DNA from: Bacteroidales bacterium UBA5621
GTDB taxonomy: Bacteria; Bacteroidota; Bacteroidia; Bacteroidales; VadinHA17
Length of the DNA: 12,606 nucleotides
Reading direction: 5' to 3'
Assembly (NCBI GenBank): GCA_002424525.1
Contig: DIKJ01000092.1
Coordinates: forward strand, 4,944-17,549
This document shows, piece by piece, positions 1 to 8,865 of the stretch. Within the stretch, counting starts at the first letter, position 1. Each line of letters opens with the position of its first letter. Under the pieces are notes generated by a model. That model saw nothing but the letters and a program-made list of their open reading frames with translations, was not told where the DNA came from and ran no database searches. The translations under genes and the position numbers were made by a program.

Positions 1-888
1 AGTTCCAACACCGATATGGTGATAAAGACCAGGAAAATACCGGAACCCGGAGAGACTATCCTGGGCGGTACCTTCCTGATGAACCCCGGTGGTAAAGGGG
101 CCAACCAGGCAGTTGCCGCAGCAAGGCTTGGATGCAAGGTAACATTCATCGGAAAGAGAGGGAACGATCTCTTCGGAAACCAGACAATCGGACTGCTGAT
201 GAGGGAAGACATTGATACGCGTTATATTGTCAAAGATCCTGTACTACCCTCCGGTGTGGCCCTTATCACTGTGGATGATGAAGGAGAGAACTCTATTGTG
301 GTAGCTCCCGGATCCAATGGGAATCTTCTTCCGGAGGATATACCAAAAAAAATATTTGAGTCAGGCAAATTCGGAATTCTTCTCCTTCAGCTTGAGATAC
401 CAATCGAGACAGTAGAATACTGTGCAATTGCTGCCACTGAGAAAAACATGAAGGTGATCCTCAATCCGGCGCCAGCCCGGACCCTGCCTGAAACCCTTTT
501 ACGGAACATCTGGCTCGCAACCCCTAATGAAATTGAAGCTGAAGCACTTACAGGCATAATAATAAACGGGGCCGCCGATGCTGAAAAGGCTGCTTCAAGA
601 CTTATCGAAATGGGTATTGAAAATGTAATCATTACCCTCGGACCTGAAGGAGCCTGGTTAAAAACTGACGGCTTCAACGGCCTGATCCCAGGGGTGAAGG
701 TAGAGGCAGTCGACACGACGGGTGCCGGTGATGTTTTCAACGGTGCAGTGGCTGTTGCCCTGGCAATGGGGAAAGAACTCAGGGAAGCAGTCGGATTTGC
801 CAATAAGGCTGCAGCGATTTCCGTAACCAGACTCGGAGCCCAGGCCTCAGCACCGTATCTGCATGAATTGTTGTTGGAGGAACCTTAA
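1..888 (+). CDS. rbsK: Ribokinase-type PfkB carbohydrate kinase (5' end outside window)
   Basis: This is a sugar kinase of the PfkB/ribokinase family, expected to phosphorylate ribose or a similar pentose with ATP in the cytoplasm. The frame is open from base 1, where it reads SSNTDMVIKT. This matches the normal ribokinase N-terminus (G-S-x-N-x-D), so the ATG at 16 is internal and only about ten residues are missing. Counting from base 1, the sugar-binding PGGKGAN motif is at residues 29-35, and the second PfkB signature, DTTGAGDVFNGA, is at residues 238-249 with catalytic base Asp244. NPAPA and ITLGPEGAWL are also typical ribokinase segments. The length is close to the roughly 305 residues usual for the family. 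It converges on cysK with 24 bp between the stop codons. Substrate preference for ribose rather than another sugar or nucleoside is inferred from family resemblance only. Confidence 0.88.
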   Translation, partial: SSNTDMVIKTRKIPEPGETILGGTFLMNPGGKGANQAVAAARLGCKVTFIGKRGNDLFGNQTIGLLMREDIDTRYIVKDPVLPSGVALITVDDEGENSIVVAPGSNGNLLPEDIPKKIFESGKFGILLLQLEIPIETVEYCAIAATEKNMKVILNPAPARTLPETLLRNIWLATPNEIEAEALTGIIINGAADAEKAASRLIEMGIENVIITLGPEGAWLKTDGFNGLIPGVKVEAVDTTGAGDVFNGAVAVALAMGKELREAVGFANKAAAISVTRLGAQASAPYLHELLLEEP

Positions 889-912
889 TAAGAAAAAAGA
901 CAGAATAATAGC

Positions 913-1830
913 TCAAGCCTGCTCCCACAGGGCATCCACACTAAGATACCTTTCACCTCCGTCGTAGGCGAAAGTCAGAATACGGCTTCCTGCAGGAATT
1001 TCAGGTCCGAGCGACCTGATGGCCGCGAGTGAGGCGCCGGTGGAGATGCCAGCCAGGAATCCCTCGGTCTTTGCAGCCAGCCGTACCATTCCAAATGCCT
1101 CCTCTCCTCTTATAGTAATTATCCTGTCGACAATAACCGGATCAAAGTTCTCCGGAACGAAACCGGCACCTATCCCCTGGATAGGATGAGGGGAGGGATC
1201 TCCGCCACTCAGTACCGGGGAATCATAGGGTTCTACCGCGAAAATCCTGATCGAAGGGAACGCGGACCTGAGAACTCTTCCCACACCGCTTATATGACCG
1301 CCCGTTCCGACTCCGGTTATCATATAATCGAAACCATCAGGGAAGTCAGCAGTGATCTCACGTGCAGTTGTTTCGGAATGAATATCCGGATTTGAGGGAT
1401 TCTCAAACTGCATCGGTATCCATGAACCAGGGAGAGAGCCTGCAATCTCCTCAGCTTTAACTATTGAGCCCCTCATTCCGAGATCTTTCCGGGTCAGAAC
1501 CAGTTCCGCTCCGTACGCGGCCAGGATGTTCCTCCGTTCCCTGCTCATCGATTCGGGCATGACAAGAATTATCCTGTAGCCCATTATAGCAGCTGCCATG
1601 GCCAGCCCGATGCCGGTGTTCCCGGAAGTGGGCTCCACGATGGTCCCGCCCGGCCGTAATTTTCCCGACTTCTCCGCATCCTTAATCATAGCCAGACCAA
1701 TCCGGTCCTTGATACTGCCACCCGGATTGCGCCTTTCATCTTTTATCCACACCTCATGGTCAGGAAAAAGCCGCAATAACCTTATATGCGGGGTTTTTCC
1801 TATGGACTCAAGCAGACTGGAGCACCTCAT
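913..1830 (-). CDS. cysK: Cysteine synthase A (O-acetylserine sulfhydrylase)
   Basis: This PLP enzyme converts O-acetylserine and sulfide to cysteine and acetate, the last step of cysteine synthesis. The 305-residue protein is of normal length. It begins with the family segment [11 protein letters not shown]. The PLP lysine is Lys41 in NPGGSIKDR, the substrate loop TSGNTG is at 68-73, the phosphate-binding GTGGH is at 175-179, GISTG is at 261-265, and the C-terminal GGERYLS is at 291-297. The start ATG (1830-1828) overlaps the cysE stop in an ATGA tetranucleotide, so translation is probably coupled to its substrate supplier. It is the last gene of the minus-strand block; no hairpin terminator is evident before the convergent ribokinase gene. 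A cysM-type or related beta-synthase activity cannot be excluded, but the neighbouring cysE favours cysteine synthase. Confidence 0.93.
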   Translation of the reverse strand: MRCSSLLESIGKTPHIRLLRLFPDHEVWIKDERRNPGGSIKDRIGLAMIKDAEKSGKLRPGGTIVEPTSGNTGIGLAMAAAIMGYRIILVMPESMSRERRNILAAYGAELVLTRKDLGMRGSIVKAEEIAGSLPGSWIPMQFENPSNPDIHSETTAREITADFPDGFDYMITGVGTGGHISGVGRVLRSAFPSIRIFAVEPYDSPVLSGGDPSPHPIQGIGAGFVPENFDPVIVDRIITIRGEEAFGMVRLAAKTEGFLAGISTGASLAAIRSLGPEIPAGSRILTFAYDGGERYLSVDALWEQA

Positions 1831-2627
1831 TGCATTAGTTTTTTATTGTTCCTGCCGTTTCTTTCCCTTATGGTTACCTGAGGCTGATGACAGACCATCG
1901 AGAAGGGAGGGACGCTTTCCGTAAGCCATACATTACCCCCGATGATACTATCATGACCGATCACGGTGTTGCCTCCAAGGATAGTACTGCCGGCATAGAT
2001 TATGACATCATCCTCAATAGTCGGGTGCCGCTTGCTGGAAGCCATTGATTTGCTGACACTCAGAGCGCCAAGGGTAACACCCTGATACAGTTTGACCCTG
2101 TTGCCGATCACGGCGGACTCCCCTATCACAATACCTGTACCGTGATCTATAAAGAACTCTGATCCGATCACAGCACCCGGATGGATATCAATACCCGTAA
2201 CCGAATGAGCATGTTCCGTCATTATCCTCGGGATCACAGGTACTCCTGATACCGACAGATTGTGTGCAACCCTGTAAATAAGGATTGCATAGAAACCAGG
2301 GTATGCCATAATAACCTCATCTGTCCCCGTTGCAGCCGGATCGCTGGCTGCAAGAAAAGCAGCATCTTCATCCAGGCGTTCTCTGACTGAAGGCAGCACT
2401 TCAAGAAAGGTCCCTGCAATAGCAGAAGGCTCTCCCGGCAATCTGTTTTTTAAGGGATCAAGAAGCCTGATCAGATGCTTCTTAAGCCTGCCAGACGACA
2501 GAGGCTTGCTTCCCCCTCCCTCGATCACCGGAAAAAGATAGACCGCGATCTGCTTTGCAAAAGAGGCAACAGAGGCTTTTGGCGGTAAATTCATGCCGGA
2601 TCCCTTCGTTCTGAAAAGGTTTTTCAT
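1827..2627 (-). CDS. cysE: Serine O-acetyltransferase
   Basis: The enzyme transfers acetyl from acetyl-CoA to serine, giving O-acetylserine for CysK. The 266-residue protein has an N-terminal alpha-helical domain (to about residue 135), with the SDPAA segment at 95-99 and [14 protein letters not shown] at 109-122, followed by a left-handed beta-helix of hexapeptide repeats (about 140-240). The catalytic pair is visible as Asp147 (GIDIHP) and His162 (IDHGTG), spaced 15 residues apart as in the E. coli enzyme (Asp143/His158). GVTLG is at 183-187. The start ATG (2627-2625) overlaps the gltA stop in ATGA, and its own stop overlaps the cysK start in the same way. A second Met at residue 12 is a possible alternative start, but the overlap supports the first. 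The C-terminus ends in Lys-Lys-Leu-Met-Gln, without the terminal isoleucine that E. coli CysE inserts into the CysK active site. Confidence 0.93.
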   Translation of the reverse strand: MKNLFRTKGSGMNLPPKASVASFAKQIAVYLFPVIEGGGSKPLSSGRLKKHLIRLLDPLKNRLPGEPSAIAGTFLEVLPSVRERLDEDAAFLAASDPAATGTDEVIMAYPGFYAILIYRVAHNLSVSGVPVIPRIMTEHAHSVTGIDIHPGAVIGSEFFIDHGTGIVIGESAVIGNRVKLYQGVTLGALSVSKSMASSKRHPTIEDDVIIYAGSTILGGNTVIGHDSIIGGNVWLTESVPPFSMVCHQPQVTIRERNGRNNKKLMQ

Positions 2628-3985
2628 GATCTTTCGTTCAGTGGGAGGTAGTGCCTGGTCCCGTAAACGTTCTTAAAGGCAGGACGGATAATTCTTTTAG
2701 CTGAAAAAGTTAGCTCTTCGATCCGGTGCGTACACCATCCGGAGACTCTGGCAATAGCAAAAAGCGGCGTATAAAGCTCTCTTGAAATTTCCAGGCAGGA
2801 ATAGACAAAGCCTGAATAGAAATCAACGTTGATACAGAGCACTTTTGTCGCTTTTTCCCCTTTGAAGACCCTGAAGACCTCCGGTGTAATTCTTTCTACC
2901 ATTGAATAAAGTTCAAACTCGTCAAGCCGCCCTTTTTCAATTGCCAGTTCCCGTGCCTTCTCCTTCAGGATTCCAGCCCTGGGATCTGAAATAGTGTAAA
3001 CCGCATGACCGATCCCATATATCTTCCCGGAAAAATCATTTGCCTTTTTGTTAAGGATCCTGAGAAGGTACTCCTCAACCTCTTTCTCGCTTGTCCAGTC
3101 CTTCACATTTTTTTTCAGATCTTCCATCATTTCGAGCACCCTTACATTTGCTCCTCCATGCAAAGGGCCTTTCAATGACCCGATCGCTGAAGTTACGGCC
3201 GAATAAATATCCGTTTCCGAGGAGCTGGTTACCCTCATTGTAAAGGTTGAATTGTTACCGCCTCCGTGTTCGGCATGAAGAACAAGCATCAGGTCAAGCA
3301 GATCAGCTTCAAGCTTTGAATAACCTTTCTTGTCACCTTTTATCAAATAAAGGAAATTCTCAGCAGGGCTCAGTCCAGGCTGGGGATGACGGATCGAAAG
3401 GGTTCTTCTCATGTAAAGATGCCGCAATGCCTGGTAGGAATATGCAACGATTGTCGGGAATTTTGCTATGATATTGAGCGACTGTCTGATCATGTTATCA
3501 AGTGTGATATTATCAGGCTCATCATCGAGAGTGTACAATCCAAGAACTGACCGGGCAAGGATATTCAGCACGTTCTTTCCTTTCATTGATAATATCATGT
3601 CTTTCACAAAATCATCCGGCAGGGGACGCAATGAAGCCATATGTGTTGAAAATGTTTTCAACTCTTCCGGTCCGGGAAGATGACCGGTCAGCAACAGGTA
3701 TACAGTTTCGTCGAAACCATGCCTGTTCTCTTTCTGAAATCCAGTGGTAATATCATCAATATCAATACCCCTGTAAAAAAGCTTTCCTGGTATGGCCACT
3801 ACTTTCCCGTCTTCTTTCCTGTAGCCTACAACATCCCCGATGTTGGTTAACCCGACCAGAACGCCGGTGCCATCAGCATTTCTCAATCCGCGTTTTACAT
3901 CGAATTTCTCAAAGAGCGTATTATCAATCTCACATGCGTTTCTGACTGATTCTTCAAGTTTTAAAATAAATTCCTTTTCTACCAT
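2624..3985 (-). CDS. gltA: Citrate synthase
   Basis: The enzyme condenses acetyl-CoA and oxaloacetate to citrate, the entry to the oxidative TCA branch. The 453-residue protein carries the full active site: HAEHGGGNNS at 237-246 (His240 in the oxaloacetate-binding position), catalytic His276 in GPLHGGAN, His327 and Arg336 in GIGHAVYTISDPRA, and the catalytic aspartate Asp388 in NVDFYSG. It is longer at the N-terminus than E. coli GltA and resembles the roughly 450-residue form I associate with Bacteroidetes and some Clostridia. A 2-methylcitrate synthase is the main alternative, but it is unlikely directly beside icd and acnA. The gene lies 3 bp after the icd stop, and its own stop overlaps the cysE start (ATGA), so it bridges the TCA and cysteine parts of the operon. 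Confidence 0.95.
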   Translation of the reverse strand: MVEKEFILKLEESVRNACEIDNTLFEKFDVKRGLRNADGTGVLVGLTNIGDVVGYRKEDGKVVAIPGKLFYRGIDIDDITTGFQKENRHGFDETVYLLLTGHLPGPEELKTFSTHMASLRPLPDDFVKDMILSMKGKNVLNILARSVLGLYTLDDEPDNITLDNMIRQSLNIIAKFPTIVAYSYQALRHLYMRRTLSIRHPQPGLSPAENFLYLIKGDKKGYSKLEADLLDLMLVLHAEHGGGNNSTFTMRVTSSSETDIYSAVTSAIGSLKGPLHGGANVRVLEMMEDLKKNVKDWTSEKEVEEYLLRILNKKANDFSGKIYGIGHAVYTISDPRAGILKEKARELAIEKGRLDEFELYSMVERITPEVFRVFKGEKATKVLCINVDFYSGFVYSCLEISRELYTPLFAIARVSGWCTHRIEELTFSAKRIIRPAFKNVYGTRHYLPLNERS

Positions 3986-3988
3986 GGT

Positions 3989-5260
3989 TTACTTATTTTG
4001 CATTTTCAAAATTATTGCATCTGCAAATTCAGATGTTTTAAGCAGCTCCGCCCCTTCCATAAGGCGATGGAAATCGTAGGTCACCCGTTTGCTCATTATG
4101 GTCCCTTCCAGGGCTGAATAAGTAATATCAGCTGCGCTGTTCCATCCGAGATATTCCAGCATAAGCGCACCCGAAAGTATCACAGAGCCCGGATTTACCT
4201 TATCCTGACCCGCATATCTTGGTGCAGTGCCATGTGTGGCTTCAAAAACCGCATGGCCCGTCTCGAAATTAATGTTTGCGCCCGGAGCGATGCCTATGCC
4301 TCCCACAATGGCTGCCAGGGCATCCGATATATAGTCACCGTTAAGGTTCAGGGTAGCGATCACGGAATACTCCGAGGGACGGGTGAGAATCTGCTGAAGA
4401 AAAGCATCAGCGATAATATCCTTAATAATTACTTTCCCCTCCGACAGAGCTTCATCAAGTAATCTGTCAGCAGTTTTCGTACCCTTCTCTGAGGCTATCC
4501 TCTTATGACTGGCCCATGTGAAAACCTTATCACCGAATTCTCTTTCAGCAAGTGCGTATCCCCATTTCATAAAGGCCCCTTCAGTGAATTTCATGATGTT
4601 CCCCTTGTGAACCAGGGTCACGGAAGGGAGGTTTTTCCTGATGGCAAACTTAATTGCCTGTCGTACCAGGCGCTCAGTGCCTTCAACAGAGACTGGCTTC
4701 ACACCAAGCGATGAGGTATCCGGAAACCGTATCTTCTTAATGCCCAGATCATTTATTAAAAAACTCTTCAGCTTCTCTGTTTGTTCTTCACCGTGCATGA
4801 ATTCGATACCGGCATAGATGTCCTCAGTGTTCTCCCTGAAAATGTGCATATTGACCTCTTCCGGACGCTTCACCGGACTCGGAACTCCATTAAAATATCG
4901 AACGGGCCTGTAGCAGGTATAAAGGTCTAGCTCCTGCCTGAGCGCAACGTTCAGGGAGCGCATCCCTTCGCCAACAGGTGTTGTGAGAGGGCCCTTGATC
5001 CCGACAAGATGTTCCCTGAAACTGTTAAGTGTCTCTTCAGGCAGCCAGCTGCCTGTCAGCTTAAAGGCTTTTTCTCCGGCATACACCTCCTTCCAGACTA
5101 TCTGCTTTTTGCCCTCATATGCCTTGCTGACAGCGGCATCGAGAACTCTTACAGATGCCTTCCAGATATCAGGGCCGGTACCGTCGCCTTCAATAAACGG
5201 GATTACAGGATTATCCGGGACGCTCAGTTTACCATTGATTATTTTAATCTTATCAGGCAT
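3989..5260 (-). CDS. icd: Isocitrate dehydrogenase, NADP-type
   Basis: The enzyme oxidatively decarboxylates isocitrate to 2-oxoglutarate with reduction of NADP+. The 423-residue protein is close to E. coli Icd (416) throughout. [19 protein letters not shown] lies at 91-109; Ser102 matches the E. coli phosphorylation-site serine (Ser113). Tyr149 (DIYAG) and Lys219 (VHKGN) match the catalytic Tyr160/Lys230, and Asp309/Asp313 in NGDYISDA are the metal ligands. Cofactor choice is readable: Arg348-Tyr349 in HGTAPRYAG (Lys-Tyr in E. coli) with Tyr395 and Arg399 in VTYDFHRL fits the NADP set, not the Asp-Ile pair of NAD enzymes. It starts 7 bp after the acnA stop and ends 3 bp before gltA, so the three genes are almost certainly cotranscribed. 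No clear Shine-Dalgarno sequence precedes the ATG. Confidence 0.95.
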   Translation of the reverse strand: MPDKIKIINGKLSVPDNPVIPFIEGDGTGPDIWKASVRVLDAAVSKAYEGKKQIVWKEVYAGEKAFKLTGSWLPEETLNSFREHLVGIKGPLTTPVGEGMRSLNVALRQELDLYTCYRPVRYFNGVPSPVKRPEEVNMHIFRENTEDIYAGIEFMHGEEQTEKLKSFLINDLGIKKIRFPDTSSLGVKPVSVEGTERLVRQAIKFAIRKNLPSVTLVHKGNIMKFTEGAFMKWGYALAEREFGDKVFTWASHKRIASEKGTKTADRLLDEALSEGKVIIKDIIADAFLQQILTRPSEYSVIATLNLNGDYISDALAAIVGGIGIAPGANINFETGHAVFEATHGTAPRYAGQDKVNPGSVILSGALMLEYLGWNSAADITYSALEGTIMSKRVTYDFHRLMEGAELLKTSEFADAIILKMQNK

Positions 5261-5267
5261 TGTTAAT

Positions 5268-7529
5268 TCATTTACTGTTTCTTATTGTATTCAAAGCGCT
5301 TCCTGCCCTGAACCATGATATCTGCTTTTCATTATATGAATGATTGACCGGAAACTCTTCATGAGTTCCGTCAGAATGGTTGAGCCGCACTGTAAACTTT
5401 ATCCCCGGAGTGAACCGGTTCAATCCCCTGATATCAATCCTGTCATCCTCCCTTATCCTGTCATAATCGTTCCGGTCTGCAAATGTCAGGGTAAGAACGC
5501 CCTGTTTTTTCAGGTTTGTTTCATGTATCCTGGCAAAAGATTTAACAATAACAGCCTTAACTCCGAGAAATCTGGGCTCCATGGCAGCATGTTCCCGTGA
5601 GGAGCCTTCACCGAAGTTATCCTCTCCGGCCACCACCGAACCTTCTCCTGAATCCCTGTAGATCACAGCTACTTCAGGAACAGGGGCAAATCTACCAGTG
5701 TGCTGGTTTAAAACGCTGTTAACCTGATTATTAAAATAATTAACCGCTCCGATCATATAGTTCCCGGAAATATTTTCGAGATGTCCGCGGAACTTTAACC
5801 ATTTACCTGCTGCAGATATATGATCGGTAGTGCATTTACCCTTTGCCTTGATAAGCAGAGGAAGATTCAGAAAGTCGCCTCCGTCCCACTCCGGAAAAGG
5901 AGCAAGCAATTGGATCCTTTCAGAAAGCGGATCAACAACAAGCTCTCCGGACTTTTTGTCTGATACCGGCCTGACAAGTCCCCTGCCCGGTTTGCCGAAC
6001 CCTTCTGCCGGAAGGGTGATCCCGTCAGGTTCAGATAGTCTGACATCTTTTCCTTCTTTATTGACAAGAAGATCAGTAATGGGATTAAAGGTCAGGTTAC
6101 CGGCGACGGAGATGGCTGCGACAATTTCGGGTGAAGCAATAAACGCATGTGTATCAGGGTTTCCGTCTGCCCTTCCCGCAAAATTCCTGTTAAATGAATG
6201 GATGATGGAATTGACCTTCCTTTCGCCCGCTCCTTTTCTCTCCCACTGCCCTATACAGGGTCCGCACGCATTAGCGAAGACCACCCCGCCGGCTTTCCGG
6301 AAGGTTTCAAGAAATCCGTCACGTTCCGCTATTGACCTGATCTGTTCGGAACCAGGGGTAACAACAAGTTCAGATCTCACTTCCAGATTTTTTGACAGTG
6401 CATCCCTGATAACGGATGCTGATCTTGCCATATCTTCGTATGACGAGTTGGTGCATGATCCTATCAATCCGGAATCCACCGCGACGGGCCAGTTGTTTTT
6501 CCTGGCCTCTTCCTTCATTTCAGAGAGAGGGGTAGCCCTGTCAGGTGTAAAAGGGCCGTTAATATATGGTTCAAGCTCTGAGAGACTGATCTCAAAATAT
6601 CTGTTGAAATACTTTTCAGGATCTTCATGCACTTCAGGGTCAGCTGTCAGGTGTTCCCTGTTATTCCACGCCAGTTCAGCGACTTTTCCTCTTCCTGTTG
6701 CCGCAAGGTAATCCATCATGGCGTGGTCGAAACCGAAGAGTGAAGATGTAGCTCCTGTTTCAGCACCCATATTGCACATTGTTGCTTTGCCTGTGGAAGA
6801 GAGAGATTCTGCGCCGTCACCAAAGTACTCGATCACTGAACCGGTGCCTCCTTTAACGCCAAGCATTCCCGTTATCTTCATTATAACATCCTTGGCGGAG
6901 GTCCAGCCATTAAGCCTGCCGGTAAGCTTTATCCCTGTCAGTTCCGGCAGTTTGAGTTCCCATTCCATTCCGGCCATCACATCAACGGTATCGGCCCCTC
7001 CAACGCCAACCGCGATCATTCCCAATCCTCCTGCATTAGGAGTGTGTGAATCAGCGCCGATCATCATTCCGCCAGGGAAAGCATAATTTTCGAAGATTAT
7101 CTGATGTATGATACCGGATCCCGGTTCCCAGAAATCGATACCATACTTTTCACATGCTGACATCAAAAAATCATATACCTCCTGATTCTGTACTCTGGCT
7201 GATCTAAGGTCCTCATCGCTGCCTGATCTGGCAATAATCAGATGATCGCAATGTATTGAAGAAGGAACTGAAACCTTGTCCCTGCCGGCAGTCATGAACT
7301 GAAGCAGGGACATCTGGGCGGTTGCATCCTGCATTGCGACCCTGTCGGGCCGGAACTCCAGATAATCGATACCTCTTCTGACAGACGTCAGAGGTGCAAT
7401 GCCGGTAAGATGGCTGTAAATGATCTTCTCGCTCAGGCTGAGCGGATGACCAAGCTGCTCCCTGATGCTATTGATCTTCGCAGGAAGGTTCCGGTAAAAA
7501 GTCTCTGTAGTTTCTAAGTTCAGGACCAT
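5268..7529 (-). CDS. acnA: Aconitate hydratase, mitochondrial type
   Basis: The enzyme isomerises citrate to isocitrate using a [4Fe-4S] cluster. The 753-residue protein is colinear with the mitochondrial aconitase rather than the roughly 890-residue bacterial AcnA/IRP1 or AcnB forms. Cluster ligands are Cys359 (GSCTNSS), Cys422 and Cys425 ([10 protein letters not shown]), each one higher than Cys358/421/424 in mature pig enzyme numbering. The active-site GEGSSREHA is at 640-648 with Ser643 as the catalytic-base equivalent of Ser642. GADSHTPN is at 158-165. I recall a mitochondrial-like aconitase reported from Bacteroides fragilis in a cluster with icd and gltA, which matches this order. The gene lies 61 bp after proA, the largest gap in the operon, so an internal promoter is possible, although no convincing -7 box was seen there. 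Confidence 0.96.
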   Translation of the reverse strand: MVLNLETTETFYRNLPAKINSIREQLGHPLSLSEKIIYSHLTGIAPLTSVRRGIDYLEFRPDRVAMQDATAQMSLLQFMTAGRDKVSVPSSIHCDHLIIARSGSDEDLRSARVQNQEVYDFLMSACEKYGIDFWEPGSGIIHQIIFENYAFPGGMMIGADSHTPNAGGLGMIAVGVGGADTVDVMAGMEWELKLPELTGIKLTGRLNGWTSAKDVIMKITGMLGVKGGTGSVIEYFGDGAESLSSTGKATMCNMGAETGATSSLFGFDHAMMDYLAATGRGKVAELAWNNREHLTADPEVHEDPEKYFNRYFEISLSELEPYINGPFTPDRATPLSEMKEEARKNNWPVAVDSGLIGSCTNSSYEDMARSASVIRDALSKNLEVRSELVVTPGSEQIRSIAERDGFLETFRKAGGVVFANACGPCIGQWERKGAGERKVNSIIHSFNRNFAGRADGNPDTHAFIASPEIVAAISVAGNLTFNPITDLLVNKEGKDVRLSEPDGITLPAEGFGKPGRGLVRPVSDKKSGELVVDPLSERIQLLAPFPEWDGGDFLNLPLLIKAKGKCTTDHISAAGKWLKFRGHLENISGNYMIGAVNYFNNQVNSVLNQHTGRFAPVPEVAVIYRDSGEGSVVAGEDNFGEGSSREHAAMEPRFLGVKAVIVKSFARIHETNLKKQGVLTLTFADRNDYDRIREDDRIDIRGLNRFTPGIKFTVRLNHSDGTHEEFPVNHSYNEKQISWFRAGSALNTIRNSK

Positions 7530-7590
7530 ACTTCTGTTATCCCAGGTTATTTAACATGTAATATGCCGGTTAATGTCCAGCAATATAATT
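7530..7590 (-). other. Intergenic gap proA-acnA (61 bp)
   Basis: This is the only sizeable gap inside the minus-strand gene block. It is AT-rich and contains no open frame of note, no clear Shine-Dalgarno before the acnA ATG, no strong hairpin followed by a T-run, and no match to TAnnTTTG on the minus strand. It may be a simple spacer, or hold a weak internal promoter for the acnA-icd-gltA segment; the sequence does not settle this. Confidence 0.4.
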
Positions 7591-8838
7591 TTAATCCCGG
7601 ATCTGTCCGTTGCCCTCGACTATCCATTTGTAGGTCGTCAGCTCCTCAAGTGCCATTGGTCCGCGTGCATGGAGCTTCTGGGTCGAGATCCCGATCTCCG
7701 CACCAAGTCCGAATTCAGCCCCGTCGGTAAATGCGGTCGATGTATTGGAGTAAACTGCAGACGCATCAACCATTCTGAAAAATTTATTTTTCTGTTCCTC
7801 ATCTTCAGTGATTATTGCCTCGCTGTGCCTCGAGCCAAATTCATCAATATGATTTACTGCTTCTTCAAGCGATCCGACTGTCTTTACAGCCATTTTATAT
7901 GAAAGGAACTCAGTACCAAATGATTCAGAGGCAGCAATTTTCAGCAGACGCTCCGGGTATTTCCCCTTCAGGGAACCGTAGGCTTTCTTATCACCATATA
8001 TGATAACGTCTGATCCGGCACAAAGTTCAAGAAGATAATAAAGATCCTGTAACCGATCTTCATGTATAATGAGGCAGTCAAGGGCGTTGCAGACGCTCAC
8101 CCGCCGGGTTTTTGCATTATTTACTATAAGCCTTCCCTTCTCTTTATCCCCGTAACTGTCAAAATATGTATGACAGATGCCGGCACCCGTCTCTATTACC
8201 GGGATCGTGGCATTTTCCCTGACAAAATCGATCAGGTTCCTGCTGCCTCTCGGAATGATCAGGTCAACAAAACCCCTTGCATTTAATAACTGAACTGCTT
8301 CATCACGACCTGCCGGAAGGAGAGTAATGATATCCGGATCCAGATCAGATCTTTCGAGTACTTCCTTAATAGTGTTTACAATTGCAATGTTGGAATTTAA
8401 AGCATCTCTGCCACCTTTAAGGATGCAGGCATTTCCTGACTTAAGGCAAAGGGAGAAGACATCGTACGTTACATTCGGCCTGGCTTCATATATTACACCT
8501 ATCACTCCAAACGAAACTGATATTCTGGATATTACCAGTCCGTTTGGCCTGATGGTCCTTGAAAGGATACGGCCCGTGGGACAAACCATGCGGGCAATGT
8601 TTCTGATATCATCAGCTATTCCGGTTATACGTTCGGCATTCAGCAACAGCCGGTCATAGCGGGGATCTGATTTATCCATCAAAGCCAGATCCTTCCTGTT
8701 CTCCGAAATAATGTATCCTGTATTGCTGATGGCAGAGGCGGCAAGCATCAGAAGGGTTTCATTAATCGTTTTGTTGTCTTCGCTGGTGAGTGTCCGGCTT
8801 GCTTTAAGCGTTTTCCTGAAAACGGGTAACAGATCCAT
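7591..8838 (-). CDS. proA: Glutamate-5-semialdehyde dehydrogenase (gamma-glutamyl phosphate reductase)
   Basis: The enzyme reduces gamma-glutamyl phosphate to glutamate-5-semialdehyde with NADPH, the second step of proline synthesis. The 415-residue protein is of standard length (E. coli 417). Family landmarks are [10 protein letters not shown] at 117-126, PRGSRNLI at 196-203, [11 protein letters not shown] at 217-227, the catalytic Cys250 in [10 protein letters not shown], and the C-terminal [11 protein letters not shown] with [17 protein letters not shown] at 377-405. It begins 27 bp after the proB stop. The product of ProB is labile, so close co-expression of the two enzymes makes sense. 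NADPH supplied by Icd in the same operon would support this reduction (inference). proC, for the final step, is not in the window. Confidence 0.96.
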   Translation of the reverse strand: MDLLPVFRKTLKASRTLTSEDNKTINETLLMLAASAISNTGYIISENRKDLALMDKSDPRYDRLLLNAERITGIADDIRNIARMVCPTGRILSRTIRPNGLVISRISVSFGVIGVIYEARPNVTYDVFSLCLKSGNACILKGGRDALNSNIAIVNTIKEVLERSDLDPDIITLLPAGRDEAVQLLNARGFVDLIIPRGSRNLIDFVRENATIPVIETGAGICHTYFDSYGDKEKGRLIVNNAKTRRVSVCNALDCLIIHEDRLQDLYYLLELCAGSDVIIYGDKKAYGSLKGKYPERLLKIAASESFGTEFLSYKMAVKTVGSLEEAVNHIDEFGSRHSEAIITEDEEQKNKFFRMVDASAVYSNTSTAFTDGAEFGLGAEIGISTQKLHARGPMALEELTTYKWIVEGNGQIRD

Positions 8839-8865
8839 CAGAATTTCAGTTTAGGGTCAAACATG

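Noticed and set aside
387..803. A 138-codon open frame antisense to the ribokinase gene
   Set aside because: It lies entirely within the conserved ribokinase coding sequence and has low-complexity Ala/Ser composition typical of a shadow frame.
889..912. Possible bidirectional terminator between the ribokinase and cysK stops
   Set aside because: There is an A-run on the plus strand (T-run on the minus strand), but no stem-loop precedes it in either direction within the 24 bp.
4953..4957. Icd Ser102 as evidence for AceK-type phosphorylation control
   Set aside because: The serine is also required for isocitrate binding and is conserved in species without AceK; no aceK gene is in the window.
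5830..6711. A 293-codon open frame on the plus strand inside acnA
   Set aside because: It is the antisense shadow of a well-conserved aconitase; its translation is rich in Ser and Pro, shows no domain, and has no independent start context.
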